DNA of 39,330 nucleotides from Candidatus Woesebacteria bacterium RIFCSPLOWO2_01_FULL_39_61 (lineage in GTDB: Bacteria > Patescibacteriota > Microgenomatia > UBA8517). The stretch is from the NCBI GenBank assembly GCA_001793155.1, contig MGHI01000004.1:1-39330 (forward strand), read 5' to 3'. Of the stretch, positions 23,557-31,373 are shown piece after piece. The notes under the pieces were generated by a model. The model did no database searches and was not told the origin of the DNA. It saw only the letters and a list, made by a program, of their open reading frames with translations. The first letter of the stretch is position 1; the number at the start of each line of letters is the position of its first letter. Made by a program: the position numbers and the translations under genes.

Positions 23557-24117
23557 TTAGGGAACAGGACAGACAGCACCCGCAACCGGAATAGTCGCTA
23601 CTTCCCCGGATTCACCGTTTGAGCATACAAACCAGATCGGTGTAGTCGTATCCTGAGGTTGTTCTAATCTTGCATACAAGAAATAATTTCTCGCACAAGG
23701 ACCACCGAGAGCGCATGTTCCGTCACTCCTGAAAAAGTAACGACAGAGGCCACTGGTGCATATACTGTCTCCATCTCGTGGGTCGGCTGAACAATCGCCT
23801 GATCCCAAGCCCAAATCAGTAGTGCACAAGGTTGTATCTGCTTGCACGTCCGTGGTTCTTGACGGATAAAATCCGTTATTCCTGTTAGCGTATACTTCCA
23901 ATCCGCTTTGATATTGCCTCAGGTCGTTTTTTCTCAGTGTATCTCTTGCCCTTCTTTGACTTCCGGGAAACCTGGCAACAAATATCGTCGCAAGTCCGCC
24001 GATAACCGCCATTACGATTAGAAGTTCAATCAAAGTGAAACCATGGTGGGTAGTTAGAAATCGGTAGTCGGTTGTTCGCTTTGAAATTTGAAATTTGAAT
24101 TTTGAATTTTTTATCAT
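23557..24117 (-). CDS. minor prepilin, Cys-rich
   Basis: 186 residues with a 26-residue leader ending HHG before FTLIELLIVMAVIGGLATIFV. The extracellular part has ten Cys, mostly between residues 90 and 145. The leader-coding DNA (24085-24117) is a reiterated TTTGAAA/TTTGAAT tract like the intergenic low-complexity repeats of this window, so the leader may have grown out of such a repeat. Confidence 0.82.
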   Translation of the reverse strand: MIKNSKFKFQISKRTTDYRFLTTHHGFTLIELLIVMAVIGGLATIFVARFPGSQRRARDTLRKNDLRQYQSGLEVYANRNNGFYPSRTTDVQADTTLCTTDLGLGSGDCSADPRDGDSICTSGLCRYFFRSDGTCALGGPCARNYFLYARLEQPQDTTTPIWFVCSNGESGEVATIPVAGAVCPVP

Positions 24118-24148
24118 AAGGCAGTTATATATTTATACCATTTTATAC

Positions 24149-24769
24149 TTAAGGTCTTCCACTTTTCTGCTTCTCCAGAAGTTCTGCTTCGTATTCTTCA
24201 ATAGATCTATTAAGAGGGGTATCCGTAAAGCTCTTACCATAAATGCAAATCTTAACCCCGCATAAAAGATTTCTTTTAACTATATCGCTGTCATATCCTG
24301 CTTCGTCTTGATTTCCTTCGAGCGATGAATAAAGTTGGAATCTTGCGGTGTTTGAAATGTAGATGTAACTAAAACCTTCTCCCGATTTAGGATCCTGAGG
24401 AAAAACCTTAAGGTAAGGTTCATAAGAAGGATCAAAAAGATCAGAAAAAGAATCCTTCCCCCAGACACAACCTCTTAGACCATCAAAAAATTTAGTCCGA
24501 TCAAACCCGGAACTTTCCTTTAACTCTCCGAGAATAGTCTCAAAATTATCACCTTTGCAGGCCTTAATCATTCCAGCACTCGAAGGAGGAAAAAATCCGA
24601 AATCTTGATAATAGCGGTGAAGTGCGTCAGAAACAGAACCCATATCTTGTTTTCGTGTCGAATCCCTTGAACGCCTTAATGCAATTATCATATTGTTGAG
24701 TGTCACCAAAAATACAACGCTTAGTATTATCAGAACCGAGATTAATTCTTTTTTTGTAAATGGTTTCAT
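24149..24769 (-). CDS. pilin-like protein without canonical cleavage site
   Basis: 206 residues. The N-terminus MKPFTKKELISVLIILSVVF has a Glu and a membrane helix like a pilin but lacks the Gly-Phe cleavage site, so PilD may not process it. After the helix, RRSRDSTRKQDMGSVSDALHRYYQDFGFFP follows the same pattern as the true pilins next door. Several Cys are present and the C-terminus is acidic. It lies between pilD and the minor pilins. It may be a membrane-retained assembly or regulatory pilin. Function is unknown. Confidence 0.65.
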   Translation of the reverse strand: MKPFTKKELISVLIILSVVFLVTLNNMIIALRRSRDSTRKQDMGSVSDALHRYYQDFGFFPPSSAGMIKACKGDNFETILGELKESSGFDRTKFFDGLRGCVWGKDSFSDLFDPSYEPYLKVFPQDPKSGEGFSYIYISNTARFQLYSSLEGNQDEAGYDSDIVKRNLLCGVKICIYGKSFTDTPLNRSIEEYEAELLEKQKSGRP

Positions 24770-24833
24770 ATGTACAAATTACTACAGATGTCACACTTTG
24801 ATCGAGGGCCTTAGGTAGCGTGACATATGCTAC

Positions 24834-24872
24834 AGAAATCACATTTTAGTGCGATTTCAAAATGTGATTTCT
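24834..24872. repeat. perfect 14-bp palindrome over the pilD stop
   Basis: AGAAATCACATTTT (24834-24847) pairs with AAAATGTGATTTCT (24859-24872) across an 11-nt loop that includes the pilD stop codon. There is no T-run. It could shield the mRNA end or slow readthrough into the gene at 24769. Confidence 0.6.
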
Positions 24873-25678
24873 TTATACCTGACAATTATATCTCCCCAAA
24901 ATAGCATTATAAAAAAAGCCGTAATCATGAAAGGGCCAAAAGCTATGTGCTTACCGAAACTCGCTTTACCGAAAATTATAAGAATAACTCCCACCGCTCC
25001 TCCCAGTATAAAACTTAATAAAAACCAAGCCGGGGTTAACCTCCAACCCAGAACTAATCCCAAGCTTATTGCCAATTTAGCATCCCCGAGTCCCATACCA
25101 CGACCTCGCGTAATAATATTTAAAAATATTAGCAGGCTGGAGACAAAAAACCCTGAAAAAAAATGTAAATAAATTTGATTTGTAGCCGAAAGCAAAATTG
25201 CAAAAACGCTTAGCAGTAAAGAAATAAATACTAGTTCATCGGGAATAAATTGATTCTCCAGGTCAATAACGAATATGGGGATAAAAATAAGACTAAGGGT
25301 AGTTATGTAGGGGAGAGAAAGAACTCCTAATACGTGTTTCCAGCTGCATATCGCACTTATGTTTGAGTTACCACAATAGCCTCCGGCCAAAAATAAATAA
25401 ATTAATACAAAAACTACTGCACAAGATACTTCTATTAAAGGGTAGCGTGGGGAAATTGTTTCATGACAGTGTCTGCATCTTCCTCTAAGGAGGATATACG
25501 AGAGTATTGGAATATTGTCAAACCAGGCAATAGTTTTATTACACTTGGGACAGCGCGATCTCCCCGAGATAATACTTATGCCTCTGGGGAGTCGATAGGT
25601 ATAAGCCGACAAGAAAGATCCTAAGACGGATCCGGTTACAAAAAAAATAAGCAGATAAAAAATATGAACATCAAACAT
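24857..25678 (-). CDS. pilD: prepilin peptidase / N-methyltransferase
   Basis: A 273-residue polytopic aspartic protease. The cytoplasmic N-domain has paired CPKC (43-46) and CRHC (68-71) zinc motifs, linked in the family to the methyltransferase. Catalytic aspartates are Asp139 (VIDLENQFIPDE) and Asp199 in GLGDAKL. It should cleave the Gly-Phe sites of the surrounding pilins and methylate the new N-termini. It is encoded between the two paralogous pilins and the noncanonical one. Confidence 0.95.
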   Translation of the reverse strand: MFDVHIFYLLIFFVTGSVLGSFLSAYTYRLPRGISIISGRSRCPKCNKTIAWFDNIPILSYILLRGRCRHCHETISPRYPLIEVSCAVVFVLIYLFLAGGYCGNSNISAICSWKHVLGVLSLPYITTLSLIFIPIFVIDLENQFIPDELVFISLLLSVFAILLSATNQIYLHFFSGFFVSSLLIFLNIITRGRGMGLGDAKLAISLGLVLGWRLTPAWFLLSFILGGAVGVILIIFGKASFGKHIAFGPFMITAFFIMLFWGDIIVRYKEITF

Positions 25679-25695
25679 TAGTCGCTCATCCTATA

Positions 25696-26229
25696 CTAAT
25701 TAATATAAGACATTGTTCCCTTTGCCCAAGGACTGGGATCTCCGTTTGAGCAAATTAGACCCGTAAAATTGTCCTCGGTTGAAAAAGTAACATAAATTTC
25801 CTCAGGTAGGGTACATTTGCTAGTCTGTTTTTTGGATTCCAATTTAGCAAAAACTAGAGCACCGTAGCTGTTCATGCTATCCTCAGCATAACAAAAAGTC
25901 GGATTAGTTGAAGGTTTTACGTTGGTCGTACAGGAAGTAACTGTCGTATAAGCGTAACGAATGCCTCCCGGAAATCTGCCCACTTCTTTGATGTTCTCCA
26001 GATCCACGTCCCAAGTTGAGTCGGTAGGATACATGTCTTTATTCAGATTATAGTCTAAAATAGCCTTCCCGAGCTGGGTAACTCCTCCAATTCTTCCGGC
26101 ATCCCTAGCTCGAGCAGTCATCTCGGTCGGATTGATAAAACTATAAATAAATGCAGCAAGGGCCCCGATTATTGCTATTACAATAAGAAGTTCAATAAGA
26201 GTAAATCCGCGAAGTAATCGTTTCCTCAT
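25696..26229 (-). CDS. prepilin, paralogue of the major pilin
   Basis: 177 residues. Leader MRKRLLRG precedes FTLIELLIVIAIIGALAAFIYSFINP. Its body aligns along its length with the pilin at 26364 (shared RARDAGRIGGVTQLG, ALVFAKLES and the C-terminal SYIN/NFIN end), so the two arose by tandem duplication. Four Cys match in both. A terminator-like hairpin lies between them, so this copy is probably made in smaller amounts. Confidence 0.88.
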   Translation of the reverse strand: MRKRLLRGFTLIELLIVIAIIGALAAFIYSFINPTEMTARARDAGRIGGVTQLGKAILDYNLNKDMYPTDSTWDVDLENIKEVGRFPGGIRYAYTTVTSCTTNVKPSTNPTFCYAEDSMNSYGALVFAKLESKKQTSKCTLPEEIYVTFSTEDNFTGLICSNGDPSPWAKGTMSYIN

Positions 26230-26286
26230 TGGGTTTTATTGCTTCTATAACTATTCTTAAAAATTACCGTAAATAAAAATAACACA

Positions 26287-26339
26287 AGTGGGGCTTTTAA
26301 GCGCACTTATTAAGTAAGCAGTGCTCAAATAGCCCCACT
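26287..26339 (-). terminator. hairpin terminator after the major pilin
   Basis: In the minus direction AGTGGGGCT (26339-26331) pairs with AGCCCCACT (26295-26287), with an inner imperfect stem, followed by TTGTGTTATTTTTATTT. It ends 24 bp after the stop of the pilin at 26364 and likely reduces transcription into the second pilin. Confidence 0.6.
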
Positions 26340-26363
26340 AAGATCCAACTTTATCAATCATAG

Positions 26364-26894
26364 TTAGTTGATGAAGTTTTGACCTCCTGCGGCATAGGTT
26401 GGCTCTGTTCCTTCGCAAACTATACCCCCTCGACCCGAAACAGTATCAAAGACAACAAATGCGTTCTCAGCTGCTGCACACCTCGAGTCGTTAGATCCCG
26501 ACTCCAATCTTGCAAATACTATACCATTATTTGGAGGCGTACCACCATCGCTGTCATAACACCAATCTCCTTCAACTCCTTGCGTATTACAGGCACTAGT
26601 ACCGGTTATGTTGTAAGCTAAATTGCCTGGAACAACGGCTATTTCTCCGGCAGTAACCAAATCTGTAACCCAAGTGTTACTTTCAGTAACGTAGTCTCCC
26701 TCGTGTGATGCACCAAATGCCTGAAGTGCGTGCCCGAGTTGGGTAACTGACGAAGTTCGACCCGCGTCTCTGGTTCTGGCTAACTGTTCCTGAGGATTAA
26801 TCGCAACCAAAATAACTACGGCCAGAACTCCCAATATCGCAATAACGATCAAAAGTTCAATAAGTGTAAAACCTTTTTTCAAATAGGCAGTCAT
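26364..26894 (-). CDS. major type IV prepilin candidate
   Basis: 176 residues; short leader MTAYLKKG before FTLIELLIVIAILGVLAVVILVAINP, then EQLARTRDAGRTSSVTQLGHALQAF. It is the best candidate for the main fibre subunit. It has a strong Shine-Dalgarno-like AGGGGGGTGA 11 nt before the ATG, which is rare in this window, and its own terminator. Two pairs of Cys may form disulfides. It is preceded by pilC across 186 bp that contain an AT-rich inverted repeat. Confidence 0.9.
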   Translation of the reverse strand: MTAYLKKGFTLIELLIVIAILGVLAVVILVAINPQEQLARTRDAGRTSSVTQLGHALQAFGASHEGDYVTESNTWVTDLVTAGEIAVVPGNLAYNITGTSACNTQGVEGDWCYDSDGGTPPNNGIVFARLESGSNDSRCAAAENAFVVFDTVSGRGGIVCEGTEPTYAAGGQNFIN

Positions 26895-26925
26895 TTAATT
26901 AATAGTCACCCCCCCTCTTAGCAAA

Positions 26926-27028
26926 TAAAAAATTCAAAATTAAAAATGCAAAATGATAAATCAAAATCTAATAATTTTTAACTTTAAATTGTAATTTTGA
27001 AATTTGATATTTTAATTTTAAATTTCTC
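26926..27028. repeat. low-complexity AT inverted repeat
   Basis: AAATTCAAAATTA on the left is nearly mirrored by TAATTTTGAAATTT on the right, built from reiterated AATTT and AAAAT words. It lies between pilC and the major pilin and may form a long weak hairpin in the message. Confidence 0.5.
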
Positions 27029-27080
27029 AATATATCCAGTATTCACTAATTACCGCTCTGATGTCAAGTATATTGTTACT

Positions 27081-28286
27081 TTAGAGTTGTGTGGTCAAAT
27101 TATATATAGGCAGAATAATTGAAATTACCAAAAAAGCAACTCCAACACCCAAAAGAATCAACACCAAAGGTTCAACAGCAGCAGTTAGGGCTTTGACTTT
27201 TTGATCGCTTTCCACTTCAAAAACGTGACTTATTTTGGAGAGTACCTCGTCCATTTTCCCGGTTTCTTCTCCCACAGCAACCATTTGCGATAAAATAAAA
27301 GGGAATGCATCGGGGTGTCTCGAAAACGCGAAGGCTAATGGGAAACCTTTCTCGACCATTTTGGTAATTTCTTCAAGCGCTTCTGAAATCACAACATTTC
27401 CGACAACCTGAGAGGATATATTCAAGGCTTCAAGTATCGATACGCCCGAACCAATCATTAGGGATAGTGTTCGGGTTAGCTCGGTCAAAATAATCTGTTT
27501 TTGGAGATCTCCTACTATTGGGATTTTAAACAGAAATTCATCGGTTTTCTTCTTGCCTTCTTTAGAATTTCTGTATATACCGAAAGCATAAACACCGGCC
27601 CCCATGCCGATCAAAACCAACGGCCAGAACCGAAGCATAAAGTTTGATAGGCCTATTATTATTTTGGTCGATACCGGCAAATCCGCATCAAATTGTTCAT
27701 ATAGAGTAGTCAAACGGGGGATAACAAATATAAGCATAATTAAAGCAACCGCAATCATCCCAAGAATAATAATAACAGGATAAATTAATGCTCCTTTGAC
27801 TCTACCCTTAAACTCTTCCTGCTTCTCCAAGTCTTCGGCGAGCTTGACCAACACCTCGTCCAAAACTCCTCCTATTTCCCCTGATTTAATCAAAGCAATG
27901 TAGGTTTTTGAAAACGCATTTTTATGTTTTGACATAGAAGCAGACAGTGGTTCACCCTCTTCAACGTCAGCCAAAATTTGGGCAACTATAGTTTGCATTG
28001 ATCCTTTTGTTTGTGACCGGAGAATAAGTAGTGCTTCGGTTATCGGCAAACCGGCATTAATCATTGTCGCAAGTTGCCTGGTAAAACTTGATATATCACC
28101 ACCGGTAATTCTGTCTCTGAATTTCCTAACAAAATTGACGGAGAAATCACTTTTTGAAGAAATTGTTATTACTATTAAACCTTTCTGACGGATTAACTTA
28201 GCGGCTTGTTCCGGGTTTTGGGCTTCAACTTCGCCGATAACCAGATTGCCATTATTATCTTTGGCTTTATATCTATAGTGTTTCAT
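27081..28286 (-). CDS. pilC: type IV pilus platform protein PilC
   Basis: 401 residues, a GspF-family inner-membrane protein with two duplicated helical domains (about 60-180 and 265-385), each followed by membrane segments. MKHYRYKAKDNNGNLVIGEVEAQNPEQAAKLIRQKGL is the typical N-terminus, and FTRQLATMINAGLPITEALLIL marks the first F domain. It couples PilB and PilT to fibre growth. Confidence 0.95.
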   Translation of the reverse strand: MKHYRYKAKDNNGNLVIGEVEAQNPEQAAKLIRQKGLIVITISSKSDFSVNFVRKFRDRITGGDISSFTRQLATMINAGLPITEALLILRSQTKGSMQTIVAQILADVEEGEPLSASMSKHKNAFSKTYIALIKSGEIGGVLDEVLVKLAEDLEKQEEFKGRVKGALIYPVIIILGMIAVALIMLIFVIPRLTTLYEQFDADLPVSTKIIIGLSNFMLRFWPLVLIGMGAGVYAFGIYRNSKEGKKKTDEFLFKIPIVGDLQKQIILTELTRTLSLMIGSGVSILEALNISSQVVGNVVISEALEEITKMVEKGFPLAFAFSRHPDAFPFILSQMVAVGEETGKMDEVLSKISHVFEVESDQKVKALTAAVEPLVLILLGVGVAFLVISIILPIYNLTTQL

Positions 28287-28306
28287 AGGACAGGTGAAAG
28301 GTGAAT

Positions 28307-28367
28307 GGTAAAAGGTAAAAAACTGACATAAAGTCCTTGCCTTTTACCTCTTGCCTTTTACCTCTTG
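28307..28367. repeat. CCTTTTACCTCTTG tandem and inverted repeat
   Basis: A 14-bp unit CCTTTTACCTCTTG is repeated in tandem (28340-28353 and 28354-28367), and its CCTTTTACC pairs with GGTAAAAGG (28307-28315). It fills the pilT-pilC gap. Confidence 0.6.
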
Positions 28368-28369
28368 CC

Positions 28370-29431
28370 TTACTTTGAGGATCTTACCAACCTACTTAGC
28401 TCTTCAGGTCTTAGAGAAAATGTTTGCGCGGTTTTTAAGTCAATTTTCCCGATTTTCACCAGATTGGCAAGCGACATTTCGAGTGTGTTCATACCGACCT
28501 CCGTCGAGGTTTGAATAATATTGTCTATCTGATGAGTTTTTCCTTCCCGTACGGATGTTTTAATTGCCGAGGTTCCGAGCATAATTTCATAAGCTACAAC
28601 TCGTTTACCAGTTACGGAGGGGATGAGTCTCATCGAAAAAACCGCTTCGATTACATTGGAAAGTTGTAATCGTACCTGTTCTTGCTGTTCATCGGGAAAT
28701 ACATCAACAATTCTGTCGATTGTCTGAGAGGCGCTGTTTGTGTGTAAAGTTGCGAAGACAAGATGTCCGGTTTCCGCAACCGTTAAGGCTGATGCAATTG
28801 TTTCATAATCTCTCATTTCCCCAACGAGAACAACGTCAGGATCCTCTCTGAGTACGCTACGCAGTGCTATCTGCCAGGAGTGCGTATCGAATCCCATCTC
28901 CCTTTGAGATATTATTGAGCTTATCGGTTTAAATATAAATTCGATCGGATCTTCGATAGTTACGATATGTTCACTTCTGGCTTCGTTAATTTCATTCAGC
29001 ATCGAGGCAAGGGTTGTTGATTTTCCGTGACCGGTAGGGCCGGTAACCAATACAAACCCCTGTTTAAGACCTGTAAATGTGTGTATCAGTTTAGGAAGAC
29101 CGAGATCGTCGATTTTGGGTATTTTCAAAGGAATTCTTCTAAAGGCAAGGGCAAGAGTACCTTTTTGTGTATAAGCATTGACTCTGAAACGGGCATTTTG
29201 GTTAAAAGGGAGAGAAAAATCAACTTCTTTGTTAACAGTGAGACGTTCAATCTGCTCACTCGACATTATTTCTTTGGTAAACCTTTCGACAATCTCGGGA
29301 GTAAGAAGTTCTTCGTCCGGAATAGGGGACAGCTGACCCTCAATCCTCAAATAAGGAGCTATTCCCGATAAAATGTGCAGGTCTGATGCTTCTCTGTCTA
29401 CGGTAAGCTGTAATAACTCTTTGATATCCAC
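28370..29431 (-). CDS. pilT: pilus retraction ATPase PilT
   Basis: 353 residues from GTG 29431, giving MDIKELLQLTVDREASDLHI as in most PilT proteins. A TTG at 29461 would add ten residues encoded by a low-complexity AT repeat, so I reject it. Walker A is GPTGHGKST (131-139), the Asp box and Walker B (DVVLVGEMRD) follow, and the retraction motif AIRAGE is represented by VREGKTHQIDNIIQTS. It is a hexameric motor that pulls the pilus back. No Shine-Dalgarno sequence is evident. Confidence 0.93.
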   Translation of the reverse strand: MDIKELLQLTVDREASDLHILSGIAPYLRIEGQLSPIPDEELLTPEIVERFTKEIMSSEQIERLTVNKEVDFSLPFNQNARFRVNAYTQKGTLALAFRRIPLKIPKIDDLGLPKLIHTFTGLKQGFVLVTGPTGHGKSTTLASMLNEINEARSEHIVTIEDPIEFIFKPISSIISQREMGFDTHSWQIALRSVLREDPDVVLVGEMRDYETIASALTVAETGHLVFATLHTNSASQTIDRIVDVFPDEQQEQVRLQLSNVIEAVFSMRLIPSVTGKRVVAYEIMLGTSAIKTSVREGKTHQIDNIIQTSTEVGMNTLEMSLANLVKIGKIDLKTAQTFSLRPEELSRLVRSSK

Positions 29432-29503
29432 CTTAAAAAATTGAAAATTGAAAATTGACAATTTGCATAATCAAATTGGTTATTTTAATTGAAAATTTCA
29501 TAA
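29432..29503. repeat. AT-rich reiterated tract before pilT
   Basis: Repeats of AATTGAAA and related words fill the gap between pilB and pilT. It belongs to the same type of low-complexity intergenic sequence as 26926 and 24085. Confidence 0.5.
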
Positions 29504-31246
29504 TTATTCCTGTGCAACTCTTAATACTTCCTCAATTGTCGTTATTCCTTCGACAACTTTTAAATATCCGTCTTGTTTCATTGTAATCATTCCTTCTTCG
29601 CGGGCCGCTTTATCTATTGCACCACTCGCATTCCGCTCTAATATAAGCCTACCTATTTTTTCGCTAACTGGCAATACTTCAAAAACTCCGACACGACCGT
29701 AATAGCCGCTGTTACCGCATTCCGGATCGCCTTTACCCTTATAAAATTTAATTGGTTGGGCCGGTCTCCATAATTGACCCAAGATGTTTGTTACCTCCTC
29801 TATAACTTTCGGTTCGGGAGAATATTCAATTTTACATGAATCGTGAATTTTACGTACAACCCTCTGGGCAACTATACAGTTTATTGTGGAAGCCAGTAAG
29901 AAAGGCTCCGCGTGCATATCCAAAAGTCTCGGAAGAGCCCCGGCTGCGTCATTTGTATGAAGTGTGGAAAAAACAAGATGCCCCGTTAATGAAGCCTGAA
30001 TAGCTAAATCCGCTGTTTCCTGATCACGGATTTCACCAACCAAAATAATATTAGGGTCCTGCCTCAAAAAGGATCTAAGCCCTGACGCAAAAGTAAGACC
30101 CGCGGCGGGATTAATTTGAACCTGATTCACCCCGGGTATTTTATATTCTATTGGGTCTTCCAACGTCAAAATATTAACTTTTGAGGTGTTAAGAGCAGAG
30201 ATCAATGAATAAAGAGTGGTAGTTTTTCCCGACCCCGTAGGCCCAGTGATTAAAATAATTCCGTGAGGCCGCAGAATATTCTCCTGCAGGATTTTAAGCG
30301 CGCGGCCACGAAGTCCAAGTTCACTTAAGCTCGGTATTCCGCCTGTTTTTTTCAAAAGCCTCATAACAATTTTCTCACCCCAAGCAGTAGGCAATGTTGA
30401 TATACGAAGGTCAACTTCGTCGCTTTCCGCTCTGAAATTAAAACGTCCGTCCTGGGGAACTCTTTTCTCATCAATCTTCATACCGGATAGAATTTTTATC
30501 CTTGATACGAGCGCTTCATGGAGTTCTTTAGGAATTGTTAATTTTTCCTGAAGTATTCCGTCGATACGGTAACGAACGCGGGTTGACGTTTCCTGGGGTT
30601 CAACGTGAACGTCAGACGCTCGGGCTTTCATAGCAAAACCTAAAATGTGTGATACTATCTCGGCTACTTTTTCTTCGCGGATAACGCCGGTTTTGGATAC
30701 ATCGAGCATCATTACCTTATCGCCGGTATCCATTTCGTGGAGTGCTTCAGACACTTCTTTCGCCAGGCTCGTTGTATACCCGGTGGAAATCAAAGTTTCT
30801 ATTTTTGAAGGCTCCGCTGCTTGGGGTTTTACAAGCATCCCCGTCTTTTGCTCGATAAACTCAATAGCAGTCAAATCCAAAGGGTTGGTCATCGCAATAA
30901 CTACTTGCTTGGCAACAGGATCAACCGATACTGGAAAGGCTTTAAACCGCATGGCTACTTCCTGAGGAAGTAAAGAAAGAGCTTCCGGGGAAACGGGAAC
31001 GGAAGCTAAGTCAATGAAGGGGACGTCATAAAGTTCCGCTTTAGCCTTGGTCAAAGAGGTTTCATCAACCAATTTTTGCGACATTAAGATGTCTTCCTGG
31101 GATTTTCCGGTCTGGATTTCAGCTAACTTAACTTGTTTGGCTTTTTGTGCATCCAGTGCTCCGTAGGATACCAATATGTCCGCGAGAGTTCTCGATGAGT
31201 CACCGTTAGCTTGCGTCTGGTCTGTTTTTGCATTCTGGGCAGGCAT
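29504..31246 (-). CDS. pilB: pilus extension ATPase PilB
   Basis: 580 residues. The N-terminal MshEN domain (about 20-165) is followed by the GspE ATPase core: Walker A GPTGSGKT (335-342), IILVGEIRD, and the His box TGHLVFSTLHTND. The usual four-Cys zinc knuckle is eroded: only single Cys remain in DSCKIEY and PECGNSGYYGR. It begins the pilus operon on the minus strand, reading into pilT and pilC. Confidence 0.95.
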   Translation of the reverse strand: MPAQNAKTDQTQANGDSSRTLADILVSYGALDAQKAKQVKLAEIQTGKSQEDILMSQKLVDETSLTKAKAELYDVPFIDLASVPVSPEALSLLPQEVAMRFKAFPVSVDPVAKQVVIAMTNPLDLTAIEFIEQKTGMLVKPQAAEPSKIETLISTGYTTSLAKEVSEALHEMDTGDKVMMLDVSKTGVIREEKVAEIVSHILGFAMKARASDVHVEPQETSTRVRYRIDGILQEKLTIPKELHEALVSRIKILSGMKIDEKRVPQDGRFNFRAESDEVDLRISTLPTAWGEKIVMRLLKKTGGIPSLSELGLRGRALKILQENILRPHGIILITGPTGSGKTTTLYSLISALNTSKVNILTLEDPIEYKIPGVNQVQINPAAGLTFASGLRSFLRQDPNIILVGEIRDQETADLAIQASLTGHLVFSTLHTNDAAGALPRLLDMHAEPFLLASTINCIVAQRVVRKIHDSCKIEYSPEPKVIEEVTNILGQLWRPAQPIKFYKGKGDPECGNSGYYGRVGVFEVLPVSEKIGRLILERNASGAIDKAAREEGMITMKQDGYLKVVEGITTIEEVLRVAQE

Positions 31247-31257
31247 TGTATTAATTA

Positions 31258-31329
31258 AAAGTTTAAAGTGAAAAGCTAAAAATTACAAAGAAATTAGTTT
31301 TTAGCTTTTCGGTATTAGTTTTAAACTTT
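31258..31329. repeat. long two-part hairpin before pilB
   Basis: AAAGTTTAAA (31258-31267) pairs with TTTAAACTTT (31320-31329), and GAAAAGCTAAAAA (31270-31282) with TTTTTAGCTTTTC (31298-31310), all perfect. In the minus direction it follows the ABC gene and is trailed by TTTTAATT, so it may end that transcript as well as precede pilB. Confidence 0.7.
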
Positions 31330-31373
31330 ATTCTATTATGCCCCAGCAGGGGTGTTTCTTTCAAGATAGGGGG

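Noticed and set aside
29432-29461. TTG start of pilT
   Set aside because: The ten extra residues come from an AT-rich reiterated tract, and PilT proteins normally begin with MDIKELL, which starts at GTG 29431.
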